A stretch of DNA of 40,466 nucleotides, from positions 1 to 40,466 of the forward strand of contig NZ_CALXGI010000021.1 of assembly GCF_944387805.1 (NCBI RefSeq), given 5' to 3'. Source of the stretch: an uncultured Pseudoflavonifractor sp. Lineage in GTDB: Bacteria; Bacillota; Clostridia; Oscillospirales; Oscillospiraceae. The notes below the pieces were generated by a model. That model did not search any database, had not been told where the DNA came from, and saw only the letters and a program-made list of their open reading frames with translations. Each line of letters starts with the position of its first letter. The first letter of the stretch is position 1. Of the stretch, positions 15,888 through 23,798 are shown in pieces. A program made the position numbers and the translations under genes.

Positions 15888-17234
15888 ATGGAACTGATGC
15901 AAACCGTACTGCGGGGGCATGTCCTGAGCCAGGGGGTCCCCCCTCTTGTGTCCGCCCCCCTGGTCAGTCTCCCCGGCGCCTGCTGCGGGAGGCCGGATGC
16001 CGTACGGCTGGACGAGGAGCTGCTCAGCCGGAACGCTCTCTTTGTAGGAGGCAGCGGGACCGGAAAGACCAACGCCATTCTGCTTCTGCTGGAGCAGCTC
16101 TTCTCCTCCATGGGCCCAAAGGACGTGGCGGTAGTGTTTGACGCCAAGCGGGACTTCTTCAACCGGTTTTACTGTCCCGAGCGTGGAGACCTGGTTCTGT
16201 CCAACTCCCCCGCTCTCCGGGACATTACTGCCAACTGGAACCTGTTCCCTGAACTGACTGCCGGGGGACTGGACGAAGAGCTCATCATCCAGAGCATCGA
16301 TGAGATTACCCGGGGACTCTTCGCCGGGCGCGGCTCCACCCAGCAGCCCTTCTTTGTCAACGCCGCCCGGAGCATCTTCGGCCTCTGGCTGCTGGCCATG
16401 CTGCGCAGCGCAAAGGCCGATCCGGCCTTTGGGGACCGGGCGTGCAGCAACCGTACGCTCCGGCGCTACTTTGACCAGGCGGGCGCCAAGCAGTACAGCG
16501 AACTGGCCGCCTCCTATCCGGATCTGGGCGGCATCTCCAAATACCTGGGGGACGGAAAGAACCTTCAGGCCTTGGGTGTAATGGGCGAACTGTCTGCCAT
16601 GGTCCAGGAGCTGTTTCAGGGGGTCTTTGCCCGGCAGGGGGACTTCTCCATCCGGCAATTTGTCCGGAAAAAGGGAGGACGGGTGCTCTACGTGGAGTAC
16701 GACCTGGCCGCAGGCGAGTCCCTGGCCCCCATATATTCCCTGCTCATTGACCAGGCGCTCAAAGAGGCCCTCAGCCAGGAGCGAACTGAGGGCAGCGTGT
16801 ACCTGGTGCTGGACGAGCTGAAACTTCTGCCCTATCTCCAGCATCTGGACGACGGGGTAAACTTCGGCCGCAGTATGGGAGTAAAGGTCATTGCCGGCCT
16901 CCAGAGCCTGTCCCAGCTCTATGCCCTGTACGGCGAACACAAGGGCCGGGTCATCGCCACCGGCTTTGCCTCTCTTTTTGCCTTTCGCCCCAACGACGCG
17001 GTGACCCGGGACTTTATCCGGGAACACTTCGGCCGGAACGTGGTGCTGGAGCAGCTTTTGGGCAGCCGCGCCCCCGCTCCCGAGCGCCGGGAGGGCTGGA
17101 CGGTGGAGGACTGGGATCTGTCCGCGCTGAACAAGGGGGACGCGGTGGTAGGCCTGGCGGAGGCTCCGCCCTTTTCCTTCCACTTTGAACGCTTTTCCGA
17201 GAGGATGGTGCGCCATGGCTCATTTGCTCTCTGA
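15888..17234 (+). CDS. VirD4/TraG-like ATPase lacking membrane segments
   Basis: A 448-residue protein; ATG 15888 is preceded by AAAGGAGCTACACA. Walker A is GGSGTGKT (54-61) and Walker B LVLDELKLLP (Asp309, Glu310). The region after it (NFGRSMGVKVIAGLQS, SQLYALYGEH, ATGFASLFAF) matches the TraG/TraD C-terminal recognition region of type IV coupling proteins. Coupling proteins use ATP to pump DNA or protein through a secretion channel, but this one has no N-terminal transmembrane helices and no relaxase or type IV secretion genes nearby. It is therefore probably a cytosolic hexameric motor serving this locus, perhaps acting with the nuclease encoded just upstream. Its reading frame overlaps the next gene by 20 bases. 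Confidence 0.85.
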   Translation: MELMQTVLRGHVLSQGVPPLVSAPLVSLPGACCGRPDAVRLDEELLSRNALFVGGSGTGKTNAILLLLEQLFSSMGPKDVAVVFDAKRDFFNRFYCPERGDLVLSNSPALRDITANWNLFPELTAGGLDEELIIQSIDEITRGLFAGRGSTQQPFFVNAARSIFGLWLLAMLRSAKADPAFGDRACSNRTLRRYFDQAGAKQYSELAASYPDLGGISKYLGDGKNLQALGVMGELSAMVQELFQGVFARQGDFSIRQFVRKKGGRVLYVEYDLAAGESLAPIYSLLIDQALKEALSQERTEGSVYLVLDELKLLPYLQHLDDGVNFGRSMGVKVIAGLQSLSQLYALYGEHKGRVIATGFASLFAFRPNDAVTRDFIREHFGRNVVLEQLLGSRAPAPERREGWTVEDWDLSALNKGDAVVGLAEAPPFSFHFERFSERMVRHGSFAL

Positions 17235-18486
17235 TTTTTTCTCCAGCGCAGATGTGGTGCGGCAGCGGCAGCTGGACGAGGTCAATAACCGCTCCCGCCT
17301 GCCTTACCTGGGCGCCCGGACAGATAAATTTTTCTCCACCTACCGGCATGCCCTCCGCTCCACCGCAGCATCCGGCGGCAGCGCCCCCTTTCGAGCCGCG
17401 GTAGTCCATGGTATTCTGCGGCAGTACGCCGCCCAGGGCGTACCCACTGTGGTGCTCCACTGCGGCAGTCCTTGGCTGTCCTGCTCCGCTATGGCGGCAG
17501 GGGCGGTGCTGCCCGACGGGCAGCTCTTCCACTGCGATCCCCTGCTGGGCAGCTCTCCCGACGCGGTTGCTGAACTGCTCACCGACCTGAGCCAAGCGCT
17601 AAATCCCAGTGCTCCACCGTTGGGCGGACTGTGGGAGCTGGTGCTGGATGTACTTTCTCTCCGGGGTGATCCCGTTACCCTTTCCGCCCTGTGCGGCTGC
17701 TCCTGCCGGAACCTGCCGGAGGAACTGGACCGGCTCAGACGGCAGGGCGCTCTGGACGGCGGCAGAACCGCCGCACTGCTGGACCGGCTCAGCGCCCTGC
17801 CCGCCGGCGCTCTGGAGACTGGGGACCAGCTGCTGCGCAAGCTGCGGCGAGGAGCTATTGCCACGCCCGGCGATCCGGACCAGGCAATGCTGGGCATGGC
17901 CCAGGCGGTGGAGCTGGGCGGCCTGGCCTCCATTGACCTGGTGTCGGACAGCAATCTGGCCGCCAAGGAGCTGTGCTTTCTGGTGCTCCGGCGGCTGATG
18001 GAGAATGGCCGGCGCTTCCTGGTGGTGTGCGACGGGCTGAGCCTGTCCGAGCGTACGGTTCAGATGCAGCAGTTCTTCCGCGGAATTGCGCCGGGAGTCC
18101 GGTTCCTCTTTTCCGGTCCGGACGTGCCCGTCCAGCTCCAGACCTGCCCCGGCCTGCTGGAGAGTATGATAAAAAGTGGCGACGGCGGCGCCAACGCGGT
18201 TATTTTTTTCCACACCTCTCCCACCGGCAAGGACTTCTGGCTCCACTATCTGGGGTCCTACCGCCACCGTTTCCTGGAACAGACCTACTCCCGCACCAGG
18301 GACAGCGCCGCCATTCTGCGGCACAGCGAGGGATGCAGCTGTGTAATTAAGGAGGAAATCAGGCGTGTAATGGAAGAGGAGGAGCTGCGCACCCTGCCGG
18401 ACGGCTATGCGGCGGTTGTCCTCCCTGCGGAACGGAAGCGGGGCATTCTGATCTTTCAGGCGCTGCGGCCCGCAGGTATTTCATAG
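17215..18486 (+). CDS. Probable degenerate partner of the VirD4-like ATPase
   Basis: A 423-residue protein starting at ATG 17215, inside the last 20 bases of the ATPase gene, with GAGAGGATGG upstream. The order of segments follows the upstream ATPase: an N-terminal Rossmann-like stretch (AAVVHGILRQYAAQGVPTVV), a helical insertion, a hydrophobic strand ending in Asp where Walker B would be (RRFLVVCDG), a strand GVRFLFSG, and a C-terminal region ending IRRVMEEEELRTLPDGYAAV like the end of TraG proteins. No GxxxxGKT P-loop is present, so it should not hydrolyse ATP itself. It may form a mixed ring with, or regulate, the active ATPase. The homology is inferred from segment order and needs a profile search; the coupling of the two genes is clear from their overlap. 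Confidence 0.6.
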   Translation: MAHLLSDFFSSADVVRQRQLDEVNNRSRLPYLGARTDKFFSTYRHALRSTAASGGSAPFRAAVVHGILRQYAAQGVPTVVLHCGSPWLSCSAMAAGAVLPDGQLFHCDPLLGSSPDAVAELLTDLSQALNPSAPPLGGLWELVLDVLSLRGDPVTLSALCGCSCRNLPEELDRLRRQGALDGGRTAALLDRLSALPAGALETGDQLLRKLRRGAIATPGDPDQAMLGMAQAVELGGLASIDLVSDSNLAAKELCFLVLRRLMENGRRFLVVCDGLSLSERTVQMQQFFRGIAPGVRFLFSGPDVPVQLQTCPGLLESMIKSGDGGANAVIFFHTSPTGKDFWLHYLGSYRHRFLEQTYSRTRDSAAILRHSEGCSCVIKEEIRRVMEEEELRTLPDGYAAVVLPAERKRGILIFQALRPAGIS

Positions 18487-18501
18487 AAGGAGGTCATTTC
18501 C

Positions 18502-18996
18502 ATGATGCTGAGACGGGAGCTGCTCCGGCTGGGACTGTGCGCCGCCGCCGGGCTGGTTATCGGCCTGCTGTATGCAGGGCCTGGGGCTATCGTGCCCTTC
18601 GCCCTCTATGTCATCGGTCTGTTCTATGGCATCCGCTTCGTGCTGCCTGCCCTGCTGGGCGCCCTCAAGACCTTCGGCAACGCGGGCATTATGTCCATTG
18701 TGTTCAAGAACCCTATCGGCATCCTGATTCTGGCCCTGCTCTGCCTCTTTGTGGTGGGCATTATCATCGTTGTGGCCTGGATCGCAGGAATCGTCATCGC
18801 CATTCTGCGGCTATGGCAGGCCATCCAGGAGGACCGGACCATGGGCACCCCCTTCCGGCCCCACTTCCCCTCCTCCGGCCATTCCCGCCCTCGGGCCGGG
18901 AGTGCCGCCCATCGGGAGGACAGCTGGGACGACGACTGGGACTCGGGCTCCTCCGGCAGTGATGGCGGCTGGAACAGCGATGACTGGGATGATTGA
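18502..18996 (+). CDS. Three-helix membrane protein with acidic Asp/Ser/Trp tail
   Basis: A 164-residue protein; ATG 18502 follows AAGGAGGTCATTTCC. Hydrophobic segments at about 9-23, 25-45 and 70-98 (ILILALLCLFVVGIIIVVAW) suggest three membrane helices, followed by a cytosolic or external tail that is rich in Asp, Ser, Gly and Trp (DSWDDDWDSG, DDWDD). I do not recognise the family. It is the last gene of the rightward operon, 15 bases after the degenerate ATPase gene and followed by a terminator, and could anchor the ATPase pair at the membrane. Confidence 0.7.
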   Translation: MMLRRELLRLGLCAAAGLVIGLLYAGPGAIVPFALYVIGLFYGIRFVLPALLGALKTFGNAGIMSIVFKNPIGILILALLCLFVVGIIIVVAWIAGIVIAILRLWQAIQEDRTMGTPFRPHFPSSGHSRPRAGSAAHREDSWDDDWDSGSSGSDGGWNSDDWDD

Positions 18997-19007
18997 GAAA
19001 CGGAAAT

Positions 19008-19050
19008 AAACAGCAGCCCGTCAGGTCAATGGCCTGGCGGGCTGCTGTTT
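19008..19050 (+). terminator. Terminator of the rightward operon
   Basis: A long stem (19008-19025 with 19033-19050, one G-T pair) followed by TCGCAGG lies 12 bases after the last stop codon. The U-tract is short (TTT), so it may be partial. Confidence 0.7.
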
Positions 19051-19136
19051 TCGCAGGTTAGGTGTATTCGTGTGTACTGGGGCATCTCATCATACTATGC
19101 CGGAGAAGGGATATATACGGTACCCGGCGGCTCCGC

Positions 19137-19409
19137 TTACAGCCAGTCCTCCACTACATCGCGCAGAGAGGCTGGCGTTACGGCGTTGCGGGTCAGAAGC
19201 TCCATGAGCTCGTCGATTCGGGCGGCGCTGGTGGTAATGTTGGGCAGATCCGTCCGCTCGCCGCCCGGTATGGCAATTCCCACGCCGTAGCTCTCGCAGG
19301 CAAAGCTGCCCCCTACCTCCATCTGGTCTATCAGGACGTAGTAGTCACATTGGACTGTGCTCCCGTCCTCGCCCTGCTCCTCTCGGGTACCTACAAACAT
19401 TTCCCTCAT
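19137..19409 (-). CDS. DUF6514-like small protein
   Basis: A 90-residue protein; ATG 19409 has AAAGGAGG ten bases upstream (an upstream in-frame ATG at 19439 lies before that site). The sequence, with CDYYVLIDQM, ACESYGVGIAI and a terminal ASLRDVVEDWL, resembles the short clostridial DUF6514 proteins, which have no known function. It has no signal peptide or membrane segment. It is a single leftward gene with its own promoter; the divergence from its neighbours suggests it is not part of the large operon to its left. Confidence 0.65.
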   Translation of the reverse strand: MREMFVGTREEQGEDGSTVQCDYYVLIDQMEVGGSFACESYGVGIAIPGGERTDLPNITTSAARIDELMELLTRNAVTPASLRDVVEDWL

Positions 19410-19807
19410 CTTGCGTTTTCCTCCTTTGCTTTTACACACTGGCTACATTATATTGTACTATCCAATAATTAGAAAGGGTAATATTTCGCACTTTTCGACT
19501 GTTCCGCCGGCATTATGTTGCCTTCCGCTGCTATCGGTAAACCTCTCCCCGCCGCGAAGGGCGAAGGTGCGCGGTTTATGGGGATTCCTGTCGAGAAAAA
19601 CTTTCCCCTTGCAGTATATCTTCCCTCTTATATTGGTATATTTTCCCGGGAAATACCGGTTACTTTACCCCTTATCCATCCTTTTTATTATATTTATTCT
19701 ATTTTTGTATATTTTTATAAAATAAGATAATATTAAACAAAAATGTAGAATTTAGTATTTTTTGTTGGATTTTAGGGGAAAAGAAATCAGACTGCTCATA
19801 TGCAAAG
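19410..19807. other. AT-rich intergenic region
   Basis: About 400 bp without a gene. A leftward promoter with a perfect TATAAT (19452-19447) and a poor -35 (TTTCTA, 17-bp spacing) precedes the DUF6514-like gene. A near-palindrome centred on CCCGGG lies around 19639-19655. From about 19620 onward the sequence is strongly AT-rich. I see nothing else that can be assigned. Confidence 0.5.
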
Positions 19808-19850
19808 AACGGCGTTTCCGCCCAGGCGGAAACGCCGTTCTTTATCTTTT
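19807..19850 (+). terminator. Strong hairpin beside the transporter relic
   Basis: A perfect 15-bp stem (19808-19822 with 19825-19839) is followed on the plus strand by CTTTATCTTTTTATT. No rightward gene ends here, so it may act mainly to block read-through between oppositely oriented units or be a leftover of the deleted transporter gene. Confidence 0.55.
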
Positions 19851-20075
19851 TATTCTGCTCTGGTGTAAAGATGCACGCCGGCGAGCACCGGCACCCCCCC
19901 ACAGCCTGTCCCGGTCCAGGCTGTGGTCCAGCAGCAGGACTACCGTCCAGCCCAGGCGGCAGGTGGCGGTGAAGAGAGAGGGCGCCTGGGACCAGCGGAC
20001 AAAAAAGGAGGAGAAGGCCGCTCCCAGCACCCCCAGAAACAGCGCCGCCTTGGGATTGGCGGTTAGCTTGGTCAT
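19842..20075 (-). pseudogene. Truncated DMT/EamA-type transporter, N-terminal remnant
   Basis: The 77-codon frame starts at ATG 20075. Its first 45 residues (KAALFLGVLGAAFSSFFVRWSQAPSLF, split here as KAALFLGVLG and FVRWSQAPSLFTATCRLGW) look like the first two helices of EamA-family drug/metabolite exporters, which normally have ten helices and about 300 residues. After LLL the sequence turns hydrophilic and basic and stops inside the following hairpin. The remaining eight helices are absent. This looks like a deletion remnant and not a functional small protein. Confidence 0.6.
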
Positions 20076-20097
20076 AGATCAACACCTGTTTCATAAA

Positions 20098-20129
20098 AAA
20101 TGGGCGGACGCGGCTGCGTCCGCCCATTT
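20098..20129 (-). terminator. Terminator of the MBOAT/DHHW operon
   Basis: A 14-bp stem (20098-20111 with 20116-20129) around GGCT is followed on the minus strand by TTTTTTATG, 46 bases after the DHHW stop codon. Confidence 0.85.
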
Positions 20130-20174
20130 ATGACACCTTAAAATACAAGAAAATACAAGCGCTGGCAAGCCGGC

Positions 20175-21332
20175 TCAGGGCTGGCGGAGGGTAAACAGGT
20201 TGGTGTCGGTGACGAAGTTGGACACGCTGTACAGCACCACGGCCATGTCGATGCCGTTGTCCTTGATATACTGGGGGATGGAGTAGCGGTAATAGCGCAG
20301 GTCGATGAGGTGGATCTCAGAGAAATGCTGGGTCAGGAAAGGCACCAGGCTGTCGGTGTAGGAGTCCCGCAGGATGAGGATCTTGGGTCCGTCCACGTTG
20401 GGGTTCTTGACAACGCCCAGAGACTGGTTGCCGCCCATGAAGAAGGTGTACTTATCTTTAATGTCCAGCTTATCCCAGTTGTACAGGGCGCCCTCCTCCG
20501 GCTCGCCTGTGAACCAGGAGGTGACCTCCACGCCGGGATCCGGGACATAGATATCAATGTCGTCTGGCTGCACCCAGCGCACACCGGAGGTGGAGAATAC
20601 GGTGCCGTAGAAGCTGTCGGACACGGTCTGCTTGGTGTAATTCTCCAGGGGTACCGGCTCCATGCCCAGGGCGTTCATGAGGGAGACATAGCCGTAATAG
20701 GCGCCCAGGCTGGTCCAGTGGTGGTCGGTGCGGTAGAAGATATCCTCGTCCTTATGGTCCCACAGCTGCTGATAGCTGTCGTACCAGATGGCGTCGCTGC
20801 TGGCCTGGATGCCGTCGATAACCTCCTTCTGGTCGGCGTTGGGGGCGCCCGCAGGCAGCCGGTCGGCCCAGATGGACACCGCGCCGGGGATGAGGGTCAT
20901 GTACACCGGCACGCCGGCGTTGGCCACAAACTGGTTCACATAGCCCACATTGGTGTCCACCCGCTTCTGGTCGGGCTGGTCAAAGCGGGTGATAAGGGTG
21001 TCCTTGTCGCAGAAATAGACGCCGTTGTTCTCCTGCTTGCCCACAGCCCGCTCGGAGGTAGACTTGAGGGCCACCCAGCTGTCCCGGAGGATGAACTGGT
21101 CGTTGCAGTAGGTCTCAAATTCTTTCATAAAGGTGCCGTTAAAGAAGCTGCCGCTGTTCTCCACCGGCCAGGCCAGCTTGAAATCAGAGGCGGTAAGGGT
21201 GGGCAGCTGCTGAAGGGAGCGGTTCTCCAGTTCGGAGATCTCCCGGTCGGGCGCCAGCGCGGTGGCCGTGGTCAGCACGCCCAGAAATACGCAGAACAGC
21301 GCGGTGAGAAAAATACAGTACCGTTTACTCAT
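20175..21332 (-). CDS. DHHW-family extracellular protein (AlgX/AlgJ-like)
   Basis: A 385-residue protein; ATG 21332 follows AGGAGGACCATGGA. A signal peptide or anchor (about 5-26) exports it. The family hallmark DHHW is present in YRTDHHWTSLGAYYGY, along with an N-terminal SGNH-hydrolase-like region. These proteins belong to the AlgX/AlgJ group that, together with a membrane O-acyltransferase, transfers acyl groups to surface polysaccharides. It lies 17 bases after the MBOAT gene in the same operon. The polymer modified is unknown. Confidence 0.85.
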   Translation of the reverse strand: MSKRYCIFLTALFCVFLGVLTTATALAPDREISELENRSLQQLPTLTASDFKLAWPVENSGSFFNGTFMKEFETYCNDQFILRDSWVALKSTSERAVGKQENNGVYFCDKDTLITRFDQPDQKRVDTNVGYVNQFVANAGVPVYMTLIPGAVSIWADRLPAGAPNADQKEVIDGIQASSDAIWYDSYQQLWDHKDEDIFYRTDHHWTSLGAYYGYVSLMNALGMEPVPLENYTKQTVSDSFYGTVFSTSGVRWVQPDDIDIYVPDPGVEVTSWFTGEPEEGALYNWDKLDIKDKYTFFMGGNQSLGVVKNPNVDGPKILILRDSYTDSLVPFLTQHFSEIHLIDLRYYRYSIPQYIKDNGIDMAVVLYSVSNFVTDTNLFTLRQP

Positions 21333-21349
21333 TCCATGGTCCTCCTGAC

Positions 21350-22753
21350 TCAGAAGTTAAAGTAGATAAAGGGATTATAGGTGGAGTCCACCAGATAGGC
21401 GGTGCACAGCACCAGGCCGGCCAGCAGCAGCACGGGGAGCACAACCTTCTCCGCCTTTTTGGGAAGTTTGTCCCACAGGCCCCGGGCCAGGGGGGCCGAA
21501 GCTACGCCGCCAATGACCAGCATGGGCAGATAGGAGCGCAGGTAATAGCCGAAGGTGCTGTCCGCCAGTCCTCCGGCAGCACCGCCAAACATGGCCTGCA
21601 TATAATCCACCATCTGGCCGAAATCCTCCAGGCCGAAGATGGCCCAGCTCACCAGCACCAGGAAGAGCGTATATAGGTGCTGGCAGGCGGCAGGCCACTT
21701 CTCGATCCACTTCAGAAGGAAGAGCTTCTCCGCGATGATAAGCACGCCAAAGTACAGTCCCCAGAGGAGAAAGTTCCAGCTGGCGCCGTGCCAGATGCCT
21801 GTCAGCCCCCACACCACCATCAGGTTGAAGCACAGCCGGAGGCGGCCCACCCGGTTGCCTCCCATGGGGATATACACATACTCCCGGAACCAGGAGCCCA
21901 GGGAGATATGCCACCGCCGCCAGAACTCTGTGATGGATTTGGAGATATAGGGGTAGTCAAAGTTGCGCAGGAACTCAAAGCCCAGCATCCGGCCCATACC
22001 CACCGCCATATCCGAGTAGCCGGAGAAGTCGAAGTAGATCTGGAGCGCAAAGGCCACCACACCCAGCCAGGCGCCGGCCACAGTCAGCTGGCTGGGGTCC
22101 ATGGCCTTATAGGAGTCCCACAGCATGCCGATGTTGTTGGCCAGCAGCACCTTTTTGGCCAGGCCCACAACAAAAACCTGTACGCCGGAGGCAAACTGCT
22201 CCACGCTCCAGCTCCGCTCGTCCACCTGGTCGGCCAGCTCTTTGTATTTCAGGATGGGGCCGGCGATGAGCTGGGGGAAGAGGGTGACAAAGGTGCCGAA
22301 GCGGACCAGACTGCGCTGAGGCTTGGCGTCTCCCCGGTAGACGTCCACCGGATACGTCATGGTCTGGAACGTATAGAAGGAGATTCCGATGGGCAGGCGC
22401 AGGCCCAGGGCCGGCATGAAGTTCAGCCCCACGGCCGCCAGGCTGCCTGCGATAAAGTCCCAGTATTTGAAGAAGAACAGCAGGGCCAGATTGATCACGA
22501 TGGCCGCCGCCACCGCAATTCTGGCCGCGCCGTCACGCCCCTGGGCCTTAAAGCGGCCCACCAGAAGCCCGTCGGCATAGTCCACCACAATGGTAAACAC
22601 CATGAGCAGAATGTAAATCGGTTCTCCCCAGCCGTAAAAAATCAGGTTGAACACCAGCAAAACCGCATTGCGCCATTTTACCGGCGAGAGATAGTGAATG
22701 AGCAGGACAACCGGAAAATAGTAGAATAAAAACAGAACACTGGAAAATACCAA
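21350..22753 (-). CDS. Membrane-bound O-acyltransferase (MBOAT, AlgI-like)
   Basis: A 467-residue polytopic membrane protein starting with TTG at 22753, preceded by AGGAGGGTTTGGT. It is hydrophobic throughout with about ten predicted helices. The two MBOAT histidines are present: His282 in WRRWHISLG and His322, the catalytic one, in GIWHGASW. Members move acyl groups from a cytosolic donor across the membrane to a polymer (alginate, teichoic acid or peptidoglycan). The DHHW gene directly downstream is the usual partner, and the DUF4358 lipoprotein upstream completes a clostridial three-gene set. Confidence 0.93.
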   Translation of the reverse strand: MVFSSVLFLFYYFPVVLLIHYLSPVKWRNAVLLVFNLIFYGWGEPIYILLMVFTIVVDYADGLLVGRFKAQGRDGAARIAVAAAIVINLALLFFFKYWDFIAGSLAAVGLNFMPALGLRLPIGISFYTFQTMTYPVDVYRGDAKPQRSLVRFGTFVTLFPQLIAGPILKYKELADQVDERSWSVEQFASGVQVFVVGLAKKVLLANNIGMLWDSYKAMDPSQLTVAGAWLGVVAFALQIYFDFSGYSDMAVGMGRMLGFEFLRNFDYPYISKSITEFWRRWHISLGSWFREYVYIPMGGNRVGRLRLCFNLMVVWGLTGIWHGASWNFLLWGLYFGVLIIAEKLFLLKWIEKWPAACQHLYTLFLVLVSWAIFGLEDFGQMVDYMQAMFGGAAGGLADSTFGYYLRSYLPMLVIGGVASAPLARGLWDKLPKKAEKVVLPVLLLAGLVLCTAYLVDSTYNPFIYFNF

Positions 22754-22842
22754 ACCAAACCCTCCTGCCGGATCTCAGGCGGAGGCATGCCCGCTCCGCC
22801 TTTCTCTCTGTTAGTCTGCCCGGATTGGGCCGCCGTCACGCA

Positions 22843-23616
22843 TTATTTTGCGTAGGCGTTAAAGGCCTCCACCATGGCGTCGGCGTTCCCGTCGATGCAG
22901 AAGAGGATGTAATCACCGCTGGTAACCAGCTTGTAGTTGTCCAACAGCTCAGCAGTCTCGGGATACTGGCTGCCGCTGCTCTGCAGGGTGGCCAGCCGGG
23001 ACTCGCAGGCAGCCTTCACCGCGTCCACCCGGCCGGGGGCGCACTGGGCGATGAGAAACTCGTTGATGTTGGCGCTCACCAGGGGCATCTTGGCCACAAA
23101 CTCAACCAGGTCGGCGGGGTCAATGCCGTACAGGTCGGAGAGCAGGGCGGCGTCCAGGTCCATCATCTCAGGCCGCTCCAGGCCGGACACCTGGTTCCAG
23201 ATGGACTGGACCACGGAGGCGGCGGGCGTCTCACTGGGCGCGGGCGTCTCACTGGGCCGCTGGCTCTCGCTGGGAGCGGGGCTCTCAGAAGGCCGCTGGC
23301 TCTCGCTGGGCGCAGGGCTCTCAGAAGGCCGCTGGCTCTCGCTGGGCGCAGGGCTCTCAGAGGGCCGCTGACTCTCGCTGGGCGCGGGAGTCTCAGAGGC
23401 CTCGGGAGTCTCGCTGGGCTGGGCGCTCTCAGTGGGCTCAGGGGTCCCGCTGGGGGTGACCTCGGGGCTGGGGGTGGCGCTGGGCGACAGGCTCTCGGTG
23501 ACGGGGGGCGTGCTGACAGGGGGTGTGGAACCCTCAGTGTCAGGGCTGCCGCAGGCGGTCAGCAGAGAGAGCGCCAGGGCCCCGGAGAGGGCCAGGACAA
23601 AAATCTTCTTATTCAT
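22843..23616 (-). CDS. DUF4358 lipoprotein with Ser/Pro tandem-repeat linker
   Basis: A 257-residue protein. ATG 23616 has AAAGGAG ten bases upstream; a TTG three codons earlier is less likely. The signal peptide ends LLTAC, a good lipobox, with Cys at about residue 22. A Ser/Pro/Glu/Thr-rich linker of about 110 residues follows, containing four near-identical 12-residue units (SESQRPSESPAP). The C-terminal domain of about 125 residues, ending AMVEAFNAYAK, matches DUF4358, a family that co-occurs with MBOAT and DHHW genes in Clostridia. The linker probably spans the cell wall. First gene of the operon. Confidence 0.82.
   Translation of the reverse strand: MNKKIFVLALSGALALSLLTACGSPDTEGSTPPVSTPPVTESLSPSATPSPEVTPSGTPEPTESAQPSETPEASETPAPSESQRPSESPAPSESQRPSESPAPSESQRPSESPAPSESQRPSETPAPSETPAASVVQSIWNQVSGLERPEMMDLDAALLSDLYGIDPADLVEFVAKMPLVSANINEFLIAQCAPGRVDAVKAACESRLATLQSSGSQYPETAELLDNYKLVTSGDYILFCIDGNADAMVEAFNAYAK
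23255..23398. repeat. Four 36-bp tandem repeats in the DUF4358 gene
   Basis: Units begin at 23255, 23291, 23327 and 23363 (GGCCGCTGGCTCTCG, with only one to three changes between copies) and encode 12 residues each. Flanking sequence on both sides carries degenerate copies. Near identity suggests recent slippage or recombination and a variable copy number between strains. Confidence 0.9.
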
Positions 23617-23736
23617 ATCACGCAAACTCCTTTGATTCTGATATCAAACGGGATATGTACTTCCCTTTTGGGAAACCGCAGTCTTTGACGGACCCCATGG
23701 GGAAAAAGTTCCCGCCCTGTGAAAAAAACTTTCCGC

Positions 23737-23780
23737 AAAAAGCCGCCCGCGGGGGAGTGCCTTCTCCCTCCGGGGCGGCT
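23737..23780 (-). terminator. Terminator of udk
   Basis: GC-rich inverted repeat (core 23741-23748 with 23773-23780) followed on the minus strand by TTTTTGC, just after the udk stop codon. Confidence 0.7.
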
Positions 23781-23798
23781 GCTTGATTGGTCTGGTTG

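Noticed and set aside
15888..18996. VirD4/TraG-like ATPase as sign of an integrative conjugative element
   Set aside because: No relaxase, integrase, VirB4, or attachment-site repeats are present, and the ATPase lacks the usual membrane helices.
21677..22729. A 350-codon plus-strand frame opposite the MBOAT gene
   Set aside because: His/Gln/Gly-rich composition without motifs; the opposite strand has both MBOAT histidines.
23255..23398. Regular 36-bp repeats that could suggest a CRISPR array
   Set aside because: The units are directly tandem, without unique spacers, and encode an in-frame Ser/Pro linker.
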